Source of the DNA: CAZFOB01 sp964520325
Lineage (GTDB): Bacteria; Actinomycetota; JAICYB01
Direction of reading: 5' to 3'
NCBI GenBank assembly: GCA_964520325.1
Contig: CAZFOB010000002.1
Location: forward strand, 252,030 to 316,029
DNA: 64,000 bases
The position numbers and the translations under genes are program-made. Below are positions 48,597 to 56,287 of this stretch, piece by piece; the first letter of the stretch is position 1, and every line of letters begins with the position of its first letter. The notes beneath the pieces were generated by a model, which was given only the letters and a program-made list of their open reading frames with translations, was not told the origin of the DNA and ran no database searches.

Positions 48597-49985
48597 TCAG
48601 TCGGACGCTGCCGGCTCGGCGTGCCGTTTGGCCTCGAGGGCCATCTGCTCCTGGTACGCGTGCTGCACAGCCATCATCACTTTTCCGACGTCCTCGTCGA
48701 GATGGTGTCTCGCCCTGAGCAGGATCACGGCGCCGAGGAAGATCGTCGGCATGCAGATCAGGAACGCGATGCGCAGATCGGTGAGATCGGAGAGCACACC
48801 GATCACCGGAGGTGCCGCGGCGGCGCCGAACAGTGCCGATATCAGCGCGAAGGCGGCGAAGCCCGCTCCGCGCAGGTGCGCTGGGACGGCGTCCCCAAGA
48901 CCGGCCCGAAGGCTCGGCGTCGCGAGCGCGAACACGAAGATCGAGAACGTCTGGATCGTCAGGCTCGGTGCTGCCGGCATCGGCGCGAGGGAAGCTGAGA
49001 ACAGCACGGTGCCGCCCATCACACAGTACGCAGGTATGGCGACGCGTCCGCCCTTGATCTTGTTCTGAAAGCGGTCGGCGAGGATCCCACCGACGACCGT
49101 CCCGCCGACGCCACCGACAACGAGCATCGCACCGACCGCCGACGTCGCCTCCGTCAGGCTCAGTCCTGAGAACCGCTCGTGGTAGACCTGCAACCAATAG
49201 CCGATCCCGTTCACCGAGAAGATCAGCACTCCGACACCGACGAGCACGTAGCGCATCGTTGGGATCCGCATGATCGTCTTCACGTCGGCAGCCAGTCCGC
49301 GGACGAGGTCGCCGATGAAGGTCGCGACACCGTCCTCGAACAGCTTCGGCAGCTTTTCGGGTTCGTCGTCGAGCGAACTGTCGATGCCGAGCGACAAGCG
49401 ATCTCCGTGCCCGCGTCTGGGTTCACGCAGTCGCAGCACCAACAGCGCGGTGACCACACCGGGAGCGCCGACGATCACGAAAGCCCAGCGCCAGCCAAGC
49501 GCGGCACCCACGGCGCCCCCGAGGCCTATCCCGAGGCCGAACCCGACGAAGAGGAGTAGCTGTTGGATCGAGAACGCCCGACCACGCTGGTGGCTTGGGT
49601 AGTAATCGGTGAGCAAGCTGTTCGCGGACGGCTCGGTTATCCCGAGGCCGAAGCCGAGGAGGGCGCGAACGCCGAGTAGTTGCGCGAAGTTCTGCGCCAG
49701 GCCGGTCATCGCGGTGATCCCGCTCCAGAGCACAACAGTGACCCCCACGACACGCTTGCGATTCATCCGGTCTGCGAGGTAGCCGGCGGGGATCGTCATC
49801 ACCGCGTGGACGAACACGAATGCAGACGCGAGCAACCCGACCGATGCGTCGGTGAGGCCGAACTCCTTCTGGATCAGGGTCTGGACGCCGCGAACGATGC
49901 TCTGGTCGGTGGCGTCGACCGCGATGACGAGCCCGATCACCCACATCGGGAACGTACTTGCTTTGATCGGTGGTTTCTGACTCAC
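48597..49985 (-). CDS. major facilitator superfamily transporter
   Basis: A 462-residue, 12-helix transporter. The motif-A loop GYLADRMNRKRVVG between helices 2 and 3 and ALLGFGLGITEPSANSLLTD after helix 4 are clear; the latter resembles the Spinster/GlpT-like group and the MFS half of the fusion at 29-32 kb (EGLGRDVAQVPTFSLLADYY). Its start lies 21 bases downstream of the thiolase stop, so it is probably the last gene of the P450 operon and could bring in or export the operon's substrate. The tail has a cytosolic helical stretch ending AEPAASD. Direction and substrate unknown. Confidence 0.9.
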   Translation of the reverse strand: MSQKPPIKASTFPMWVIGLVIAVDATDQSIVRGVQTLIQKEFGLTDASVGLLASAFVFVHAVMTIPAGYLADRMNRKRVVGVTVVLWSGITAMTGLAQNFAQLLGVRALLGFGLGITEPSANSLLTDYYPSHQRGRAFSIQQLLLFVGFGLGIGLGGAVGAALGWRWAFVIVGAPGVVTALLVLRLREPRRGHGDRLSLGIDSSLDDEPEKLPKLFEDGVATFIGDLVRGLAADVKTIMRIPTMRYVLVGVGVLIFSVNGIGYWLQVYHERFSGLSLTEATSAVGAMLVVGGVGGTVVGGILADRFQNKIKGGRVAIPAYCVMGGTVLFSASLAPMPAAPSLTIQTFSIFVFALATPSLRAGLGDAVPAHLRGAGFAAFALISALFGAAAAPPVIGVLSDLTDLRIAFLICMPTIFLGAVILLRARHHLDEDVGKVMMAVQHAYQEQMALEAKRHAEPAASD

Positions 49986-50006
49986 GACACTCCCCGCCGG
50001 ATCGGT

Positions 50007-51236
50007 CTAGAGGGCAGCTTTCTTGTACGCAGTCACCACGGCTGCGCCGCCGAGACCGATGTTGTGCTGCAGGCCGATCTTGGCTCCGTCGACCTGGCGC
50101 CGCTCGGCGAGGCCTCGCACCTGCCAGTTGAGCTCAGCACACTGCGCAAGTCCGGTGGCGCCGAGCGGGTGGCCCTTCGAGATCAGTCCGCCTGAAGGGT
50201 TGACGACCCAACGTCCGCCGTAGGTTGTGTCTTCGTTGTCGATGAGTTGCGCGGCTTTGCCTTCTTCAGCCAGGCCGAGCGCCTCGTAGGTGATGAGCTC
50301 GTTCGCGGAGAAGCAATCGTGCAGTTCGATCACCTGGACGTCGGCAGGCGTGATCCCGGCCTTCGCATACACCTTCTCGGCAGCTTGCTTCGACATGTCG
50401 TAGCCGACAAGGTGGATCGAGTCGCCGGCGTCGTAGGTGGCGCCGGTGTCGGTGACCATCGCCTGCGCGAGGATCTCGACGGCCTGGTCCTCGAGTCCGT
50501 GCTTGCGGACGACCTCCTCGCTGCACAGCACCGCAGCCGCCGAGCCGTCGGACGTCGGCGAGCACTGCAACTTCGTCAGCGGCTCGTAGATCATGGTCGC
50601 GTTCTTGATGTCGTCGAACGAGTATTCGGTCTGGAACTGCGCGTAGGGGTTGTTGACCGAATGCTTGTGATTCTTCCAGCCGATCCATGCGAAGTGGTCG
50701 GCGTTGGTGCCGTACCGCTCCATGTGGTCGCGTCCGGCGTTGCCGAACATCCACGGCGCGGCCGGAGCGCCGGTGAACTCGCGCTTCTCGATCATCGCCG
50801 TGATGTGCTTGTCCATCGGGTTGGTGCGGTCGGTGAAGTTGGCGCCGAGCGAGCCCTTCTGCATCTTCTCGAAACCGAGCGCCAGGACGCAGTCGGCGAG
50901 ACCGCCCTCCACGAGCTGACGAGCCATGAAGAGCGCCGTCGACCCCGTCGAGCAGTTGTTGTTGACGTTGTAGACCGGGATGCCCGTGAGTCCGAACTGA
51001 TAGACCGCACGCTGGCCGCACGTCGACTCGCCGTAGACGTAGCCGACACAGGCCTGCTCGATCTCCTCGTAGGGGATCTTGCAATCCTCGAGAGCTTTCC
51101 CGATCGACTCCTTCGCCATGTCCGGGTAGTCCCAGTCCTTGGACTGCGGCTTCTCGAACTTGGTCATGCCGACTCCGACGACGTACACCTTTCTTCCACT
51201 TGGTCTTCCACTTGGTCTTCCACTTGGGCGTGCCAT
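50007..51236 (-). CDS. SCP-x/Ltp-type thiolase
   Basis: A 409-residue thiolase of the sterol-carrier-protein-x type (lipid-transfer protein, Ltp1-like), expected to cleave 3-oxoacyl-CoA. The N-terminal RKVYVVGVGMTKFEKP is followed by the catalytic-Cys segment YNVNNNCSTGSTALFMARQL. VQVIELHDCFSANELITYEALG contains the HDCF motif, and GGLISKGHPLGATGLAQCAEL holds the His motif. The first 15 codons carry a 12-base tandem repeat (RPSG units), so the real start may lie after it at the KVYVV region. MaoC is directly upstream, MFS directly downstream. Pairs with SDR, MaoC and ACAD to make a full beta-oxidation cycle. Confidence 0.92.
   Translation of the reverse strand: MARPSGRPSGRPSGRKVYVVGVGMTKFEKPQSKDWDYPDMAKESIGKALEDCKIPYEEIEQACVGYVYGESTCGQRAVYQFGLTGIPVYNVNNNCSTGSTALFMARQLVEGGLADCVLALGFEKMQKGSLGANFTDRTNPMDKHITAMIEKREFTGAPAAPWMFGNAGRDHMERYGTNADHFAWIGWKNHKHSVNNPYAQFQTEYSFDDIKNATMIYEPLTKLQCSPTSDGSAAAVLCSEEVVRKHGLEDQAVEILAQAMVTDTGATYDAGDSIHLVGYDMSKQAAEKVYAKAGITPADVQVIELHDCFSANELITYEALGLAEEGKAAQLIDNEDTTYGGRWVVNPSGGLISKGHPLGATGLAQCAELNWQVRGLAERRQVDGAKIGLQHNIGLGGAAVVTAYKKAAL
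51192..51227. repeat. three 12-base tandem copies in thiolase 5' end
   Basis: TCTTCCACTTGG is repeated three times without mismatch, at 51192-51203, 51204-51215 and 51216-51227. On the coding strand it gives repeating Arg-Pro-Ser-Gly residues at the N-terminus of the thiolase. In-frame length variation would not break the gene. Confidence 0.95.
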
Positions 51237-51247
51237 ATAGGTGCCTC

Positions 51248-52099
51248 CTAGTTGACGGTTATCGCTGCATTCGTAAGGACAGGCGCTTCGCGCTCTTTCG
51301 CTATTGCACGGAGGATGACCTGGTCACCCTCGCGCCACATCGACGTCTCGATCGTCTCACCCGGGAAGACCACACCGGAGAACCGAGCTTGGTAGCGCGC
51401 AACCTTGGTGACGTCGCCGCCGAGCGCGATGTCGACAACCGCCTTGCACGCTATCCCGAACGTACAGAGTCCATGAAGGATCGGACGATCGAAGCCGCCC
51501 ATCGCCGCGAAGCTCGGGTCGGCGTGCAGGGGGTTCTTGTCCCCCGAGAGCCGGTAGAGCAACGCCTGCTGCGGCAGCGTCGTCGACTCGACAACGTGAT
51601 CGGGATCCCGCTCGGGCGGGATGTTGCCCGGCCGCGGGCCCCGCTCTCCGCCGAAGCCACCTTCGCCACGGACGTAGGCCGAGAAACGATTCGTGAAGAG
51701 CGGCTCGCCGTCCGAGCTGGTCGTCTTTGCCTCGACGACGACGCTTGCGCCCTTCTGACGGTCGAAGATGTCGGTGATCTTCGCGGCGTGCTTCGCGTTG
51801 GCCTGCGTCGGGATGGGTGTGTGGATCTCGAGGTCCTGTTCGCCGTGCAGGATCATCATCGGATTGATCTGCATCCCCGGCGCGGTGAGGATCCCCAGCA
51901 GCGTCCCGAACACGGGAACCACACCGAAGCTCGGGAGCACCTTGAGACCGGCTTCGTAGCAGTACTCGAGCTCACCCGGATCGGTGGCGGGAACGCCGGC
52001 GCCGAGGCCGAGGTGATAGAGCATGACGTCGTCCGGCCCCCACGAGCTCTCGCCCGACGGAAGATCCGCGCCAACCGCTTGCGCGATGTCGATCGGCAT
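51248..52099 (-). CDS. MaoC/hydratase-2 enoyl-CoA hydratase (Hsd4B-like), copy 2
   Basis: A 283-residue paralogue of the protein at 38804-39655, of identical length. It begins MPIDIAQAVGADLPSGESSW and holds the hydratase-2 motif YRLSGDKNPLHADPSFAAMG with catalytic Asp and His. It should hydrate an enoyl-CoA to the R-3-hydroxyacyl-CoA that the SDR encoded just upstream oxidises, as in peroxisomal multifunctional enzyme 2, where both are one polypeptide. The ATG at 52099 overlaps the SDR stop (ATGA). Side-chain shortening of a steroid or similar chain is suggested by the P450 and SCP-x-type thiolase in the same operon. Confidence 0.92.
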   Translation of the reverse strand: MPIDIAQAVGADLPSGESSWGPDDVMLYHLGLGAGVPATDPGELEYCYEAGLKVLPSFGVVPVFGTLLGILTAPGMQINPMMILHGEQDLEIHTPIPTQANAKHAAKITDIFDRQKGASVVVEAKTTSSDGEPLFTNRFSAYVRGEGGFGGERGPRPGNIPPERDPDHVVESTTLPQQALLYRLSGDKNPLHADPSFAAMGGFDRPILHGLCTFGIACKAVVDIALGGDVTKVARYQARFSGVVFPGETIETSMWREGDQVILRAIAKEREAPVLTNAAITVN

Positions 52100-53016
52100 C
52101 AGCCGGCGAGGATCGGACCGAGTGCCATGAGTTCGTCCTGGGCGCTCTTTGGGATGGTGAACCCTTCGGTCTCCATGATCTGCTCCATGTTCTCGCGCAC
52201 CTCTTCGATCGAAGGAGTCTCGCCGGCGCCCTTGACCCAGCCCTGCGCAAGACCGACGAACACTCGAGCGACGCGCCCGCCACCGACCGAGAAGATCTCG
52301 TGCGTCAGCGTGCACTCCTCGCTTACGAGGTACGCGACAAGCCCCGAGATCTGCTCGGGCTGAAGCTTGTCGCCGAGGGGGCCAAGCAGCTCTTCCGTCA
52401 GACGCGTCTTGGCCAGCGGCGCGATAACGTTGGAGGTGATGTTGTATTTCTTGCCCTCGACGGCCAGCACGTTGGACAGACCAACGAGACCCATCTTCGC
52501 TGCGCCGTAGTTCGTTTGTCCGAAGTTGCCGAACACTCCGGCAGCAGAAGCTGTGAGGACGATGCGTCCGTATTGCTGCTCCTTCATAGCGCGGAACGCC
52601 GGCTGCGTCACGAAGAAGGCGCCCTTGAGATGAACGTCGAGGACGATCTCTAAGTCGGCGACTGGAAGGTTCGCGAATGACTTGTCGCGAAGGATCCCGG
52701 CGTTGTTGATGACGATGTCGACCCGGCCGAAGCTGTCGAGGGCGGTCTTCACGATCCCAACGCCCCCCTCAGGCGTAGCCACCGAGTCGTAGTTCGGAAC
52801 GGCGCGACCCCCGGCGGCTTCGATCTCCTTACAGACGATCTCCGCCATCGTGTGCCCGGAGCCGGTCCCGTCGGTGTTGCCTCCGAGGTCGTTCACGACG
52901 ATGGAAGCACCGCGTGAGGCAAGAAGTAGCGCGTGCTGCTTGCCGAGACCGCCTCCGGCGCCGGTGATGATCGCAACGCGGTCGTCGAATCGAACGCCAG
53001 CCTCCGCTTCAGCCAT
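52099..53016 (-). CDS. MFE-2-type short-chain dehydrogenase (Hsd4A-like), copy 2
   Basis: A 305-residue SDR paralogous to 42051-43004. VAIITGAGGGLGKQHALLLA is the NAD loop, SIVVNDLGGNTDGTGSGHT the Asp-bearing strand, VINNAGILRDKSF the NAG motif, and LTASAAGVFGNFGQTNYGAAK the catalytic Ser/Tyr/Lys. It would oxidise a 3-hydroxyacyl-CoA in the cytoplasm. The ATG at 53016 overlaps the TetR stop by eight bases and the stop overlaps MaoC (ATGA), so TetR-SDR-MaoC are coupled. C-terminal segment SIEEVRENMEQIMETEGF is a helical extension also seen in the family. Confidence 0.92.
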   Translation of the reverse strand: MAEAEAGVRFDDRVAIITGAGGGLGKQHALLLASRGASIVVNDLGGNTDGTGSGHTMAEIVCKEIEAAGGRAVPNYDSVATPEGGVGIVKTALDSFGRVDIVINNAGILRDKSFANLPVADLEIVLDVHLKGAFFVTQPAFRAMKEQQYGRIVLTASAAGVFGNFGQTNYGAAKMGLVGLSNVLAVEGKKYNITSNVIAPLAKTRLTEELLGPLGDKLQPEQISGLVAYLVSEECTLTHEIFSVGGGRVARVFVGLAQGWVKGAGETPSIEEVRENMEQIMETEGFTIPKSAQDELMALGPILAG

Positions 53017-53644
53017 GGTGTTGCTCCTTTCGGTCAGTTCCTTCGAACACAGGCCGGACAAGACTCTTCCACACTTGAAGCAGGCGTCCCGCATCGCCTC
53101 GGTCACCGGTGAGCAGACCCCCCAGTGCGAGGCCGTGCATCACATCGATCGTGAGCTCGAGCCCGTCGCGGAAAGAACGCCGTTGCAGCGTCCGGGGGCC
53201 GAACGCCTCCCGGCAGAAGCTCTCGATCCCGCTCCTCACGCCGCTCAACAACGCGTCGAGTGCCGGACGCAGGTCGGGATCGGTTCGCGCGGCCACGATC
53301 AGCTCGAGTGCCGCAACGAACAGCGGGCCGGCGTACGCGGACCACAACAGGTCGATCGCCGCCGAAACGCGGTCGGCTTTGGGGTCGAGCCGGATGAACT
53401 CTTCCCGAAGCTCCTCTTGACGTCTCTCGGCAAGACGAACGATCGCTTGCTGGACGAGCTCCGTCCTCGTGGGGAAGTGATGCACCTGGGCGCCGCGCGA
53501 GACTCCGGCGCGTCGCACGATCTCTGTCGTAGTCGTTGCGCCGTAGCCGCGATCGACGAGACATTCGATCGTTGCGTCGAGGAGGCGCTCTCGCGTCGCG
53601 GCGCTGCGTTCTTCCTGCGTCCGCCGCGGAACCGTCGTCGTCAT
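53009..53644 (-). CDS. TetR family regulator, operon copy
   Basis: A 211-residue repressor with TRERLLDATIECLVDRGYGA, TTTTEIVRRAGVSRGAQVHHF (helix-turn-helix) and PTRTELVQQAIVRLAERR. Its recognition helix SRGAQVHHF is almost the same as that of the paralogue at 39665-40276 (SRGAQLHHF), so they may bind similar sites (see sites A-D). The ligand domain is about 140 residues. I chose ATG 53644, which overlaps the P450 stop (ATGA) with an AAGGA ribosome site; ATG 53653 is an alternative start. It is encoded inside the operon it probably controls, whose only promoter lies near 56.1 kb. Confidence 0.92.
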   Translation of the reverse strand: MTTTVPRRTQEERSAATRERLLDATIECLVDRGYGATTTTEIVRRAGVSRGAQVHHFPTRTELVQQAIVRLAERRQEELREEFIRLDPKADRVSAAIDLLWSAYAGPLFVAALELIVAARTDPDLRPALDALLSGVRSGIESFCREAFGPRTLQRRSFRDGLELTIDVMHGLALGGLLTGDRGDAGRLLQVWKSLVRPVFEGTDRKEQHHG

Positions 53645-54873
53645 CAGCGCCATCCTTTTGTTGCGACCGGCACGCTGCGCGCTCCGCGCAGGGTCGGATT
53701 CGTGGTTCGCACAACCTGGCCGGCGATCGTGATCTCGTCGGCCCGCTCGAGTAACTGCTCGAGAACGATCCGACCCTCGAGCTCGGCCAGCCCGGCCCCC
53801 AAGCATCTGTGGATGCCACCGCCGAGCGCGAGATGATCAGTCGGGTCACGGTCGGCCCGGAACGTGTCGGCGTCCGGGTAGCGGATGGGATCGCGGTTGG
53901 CGGCGCCGAACGATAGGAGAACACGCGACCCCGATGGGATCTCGACATCCCCGATGGCATACGGAGCGAGCGAGGTCCTGTAGAAGCCCTGGATCGGTGC
54001 GTCGAACCGCAATGCTTCGTTCACGGCCGACCCGACGAGGTCCGTCCGCGCCTTCAGAACGTCCCATTGATCCGGATGCCCGGCAAGGGCGATCGTCATG
54101 TTGCCGATCAGATTCGTCGTGGTCTCGATGCCGGCCACGAGCAACAGGAGGCAGAACCACAGCAGCTCCTCCTCGTCGAGCATCGCGTCCTCGGCGGGTT
54201 GGATGAGCTTCGTGACGAGGTCGTCCTCGGGCGCAGCGCGGCGTCTGCCGACCATCGCGCTGAAGTACCCAAGGATCTCGGTGATCGCGCCACCGATCCG
54301 CATGAAGTCGAAGTTCGCGGCGATCTCATCGGACCGTTGCCCCGGCGTCAACTCAGCCGGGGCGAGCTTGAAACCATGGACGAGGTCGTTCGCCATCCGT
54401 CGAAGCTCGGGAAGATCCCCGTCGGGGACACCGAGGATCCTCGCCATCACACGGAGGGGAACAGGTAACGCGATCGACTCCACGATGTCGCCGATCTCCG
54501 ACCCGACCATCGCGTCGATGCCTTCCGTGACGAACCGCTCGATGTCGGGGCGGAAACGGTGGATGTCACGCGGCGCGAACTCGCGTCCGACGATCCGCCG
54601 CAGACGCTCGTGGTCGGGCGGGTCCTTCGTCAGCATCATCGGCAATGGTGCGTTGATATAGGTGATCCCGTTGGCCGACGAGAGGCGGCTGTGGTCGCGG
54701 AGCGCCGCACTCACGTCGCCATGTCGCGAAAGTACCCAGATGTCCCATTGCTCTTGGTAAAGGACCCGCGGTCCGGCGTGGAGCCCGGCGTAACACGGGT
54801 ACGGGTCTGCAACCAGATCCGGAGAGAACGGATCGAAGTCGGCGGCCGCAACGGCGTCAGTTGCGCTTGACAT
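53644..54873 (-). CDS. cytochrome P450
   Basis: A 409-residue soluble bacterial P450. The I-helix oxygen motif is LLLVAGIETTTNLIGN (AGxET/T), the ExxR motif is in NEALRFDAPIQGFYRT, and the heme segment is LALGGGIHRCLGAGLAELEG with Cys357 as the iron ligand; the usual Phe of FGxGxHxC is Leu. It fits class I P450s such as CYP125/CYP142-like steroid side-chain hydroxylases in size and context, though I cannot fix the family. Ferredoxin and reductase genes are not in the window. ATG 54873 overlaps the acyl-CoA dehydrogenase stop by 17 bases. Probably hydroxylates or oxidises the terminal carbon of the substrate before beta-oxidation. Confidence 0.93.
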   Translation of the reverse strand: MSSATDAVAAADFDPFSPDLVADPYPCYAGLHAGPRVLYQEQWDIWVLSRHGDVSAALRDHSRLSSANGITYINAPLPMMLTKDPPDHERLRRIVGREFAPRDIHRFRPDIERFVTEGIDAMVGSEIGDIVESIALPVPLRVMARILGVPDGDLPELRRMANDLVHGFKLAPAELTPGQRSDEIAANFDFMRIGGAITEILGYFSAMVGRRRAAPEDDLVTKLIQPAEDAMLDEEELLWFCLLLLVAGIETTTNLIGNMTIALAGHPDQWDVLKARTDLVGSAVNEALRFDAPIQGFYRTSLAPYAIGDVEIPSGSRVLLSFGAANRDPIRYPDADTFRADRDPTDHLALGGGIHRCLGAGLAELEGRIVLEQLLERADEITIAGQVVRTTNPTLRGARSVPVATKGWR

Positions 54874-56116
54874 CTCTCCAAGCCAGCTCTTTATCGATCT
54901 CGGGCTCTCGAGGGAGCCCGAGGACGCGTTCGGCGACGGAGTTGCGAAGGATCTCCGACGTACCGCCCTCGATCGTGTTCGCGCGCGCGCGAAGGAAGGA
55001 ATGCACACGGGACTCGGCATCCGCGTCGTCCACATCCCAGGCGATCGCCGCAGGTCCGGCCGCGTTCATCGCGAGGGCTGCGCGCCGCTGATTGAACTCG
55101 GCGTTGAACATCTTGTTGACCGAGCCTTCAGGGCCGGGCGCTTCACCGCGCATCCGAGCCGTGTTGGCGCGGGCCACGGTTGCGTCCTTGGTGCGTTGTT
55201 CGATGTAGACCTGCGCGACATGCTGGCGCATCACCGGATCGGAACGGTCGCGGATCCCGTCGAGGAACGCCTCCCACGGATCCTTGCGCGTACCGCCGAG
55301 CACCGACGTCATGTCGAGGCTCATGCCCGCGATCGTGTCGCGTTCGTTCGCGAGTGTCGTTCGTGCACACCGCCACCCGTCGCCGACATCACCGACACGC
55401 TGATCGTCGTCGATCCTGACGTCGGTGAGGTACACCTCATTGAACTCTGCCGAACCGGTGATCTGTCGCAGCGGCCGGATGTCGACACCCGGTGCGCGCA
55501 TGTCGAGGATGAAGTACGTCATGCCCGCGTGCTTGTGGACATCGGGATCGGTCCGAGCGAGGAGCAGCCCGTAGTGCGAGATCTGCGCGATCGACGTCCA
55601 CACCTTCTGGCCGTTGACGATCCACTCGTCGCCGCTGCGGATGGCGCGCGTCGCGAGTGAAGCGAGATCGGAACCCGAACCGGGTTCGCTGAACAACTGA
55701 CACCAGATCTCTTCGCCCGTGAGGATCTTCTTGAGGTACCGCTCCTTCTGCGCCTGCGTGCCGTGAGCGACGATCGTCGGGCCCGCGAGGCCGACGCCGA
55801 GGATGTTCACCGAGAACGAGGGGAAGCGATAACGCGCAAGCTCCTCGCGGATCACCATCTGCATCCACGGTTCACCGGACAGCCCGCCGTATTCCTCCGG
55901 CCACAGCGGGGCGCCGTAGCCGCTCTCGCCGATGGTCTTCATCCACGAGAAGAGGTTCCACCCGTTCTTCTCCGCGGCTTTCCGGGCCGCACGGTAGGCG
56001 TCGTCGTCGCCGACCTCGATGGCCTCGACCCAAGCGGGTTCGTTACCGCGCAACCACGTCCGAAACTCGGCGCGGAACCCGGAGCGGCGGGCGTCGTCCT
56101 CGACCTGGAGAGCCAT
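54857..56116 (-). CDS. acyl-CoA dehydrogenase (steroid/side-chain type), copy 2
   Basis: A 419-residue flavoprotein, first gene of the ACAD-P450-TetR-SDR-MaoC-thiolase-MFS operon. It shows WCQLFSEPGSGSDLASLATR (FAD/substrate contacts), VNGQKVWTSIAQISHYGLLL, MTYFILDMRAPGVDIRPLRQ, and the C-terminal NTIEGGTSEILRNSVAERVLG. The last region keeps the classical GGTSEI, unlike copy 1. Mycobacterial relatives (FadE26-28 or FadE17 type) form heteromers; whether the two copies here pair is untested. ATG 56116 lies 17 bases from site D on the transcribed side. No acyl-CoA synthetase is encoded in the window, so CoA activation must come from elsewhere. Confidence 0.9.
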   Translation of the reverse strand: MALQVEDDARRSGFRAEFRTWLRGNEPAWVEAIEVGDDDAYRAARKAAEKNGWNLFSWMKTIGESGYGAPLWPEEYGGLSGEPWMQMVIREELARYRFPSFSVNILGVGLAGPTIVAHGTQAQKERYLKKILTGEEIWCQLFSEPGSGSDLASLATRAIRSGDEWIVNGQKVWTSIAQISHYGLLLARTDPDVHKHAGMTYFILDMRAPGVDIRPLRQITGSAEFNEVYLTDVRIDDDQRVGDVGDGWRCARTTLANERDTIAGMSLDMTSVLGGTRKDPWEAFLDGIRDRSDPVMRQHVAQVYIEQRTKDATVARANTARMRGEAPGPEGSVNKMFNAEFNQRRAALAMNAAGPAAIAWDVDDADAESRVHSFLRARANTIEGGTSEILRNSVAERVLGLPREPEIDKELAWRDVKRN

Positions 56117-56129
56117 GTTGGGCGGAAGC

Positions 56130-56159
56130 GTAACATACAGTCCGGACTGCATGTAACTT
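56130..56159. promoter_or_regulatory. divergent promoter region with operator-like site D
   Basis: Between the ACAD operon (start 56116, minus) and the esterase (start 56288, plus). Positions 56133-56154 form a 22-base inverted repeat, ACATACAGTCC facing GGACTGCATGT, with only one mismatched pair. For the plus strand GTAACA (56130-56135), an 18-base spacer and TAACTT (56154-56159) repeat the promoter geometry of sites A and B. A minus-strand -10 (TATGTT) falls at 56137-56132. The palindrome is the best TetR-type operator in the window. Confidence 0.72.
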
Positions 56160-56287
56160 GCCCGGCGCGGAGCAGGATCCGACGATGCGAGTTGTCCTCC
56201 GTGCCGCAACCGCGTTGACTGTGAGCCGACGAGGAAAGCGCGGCACACGTGCGCGAGGTCCGCGAACGCCGAAAAGGAGAACGAGAC

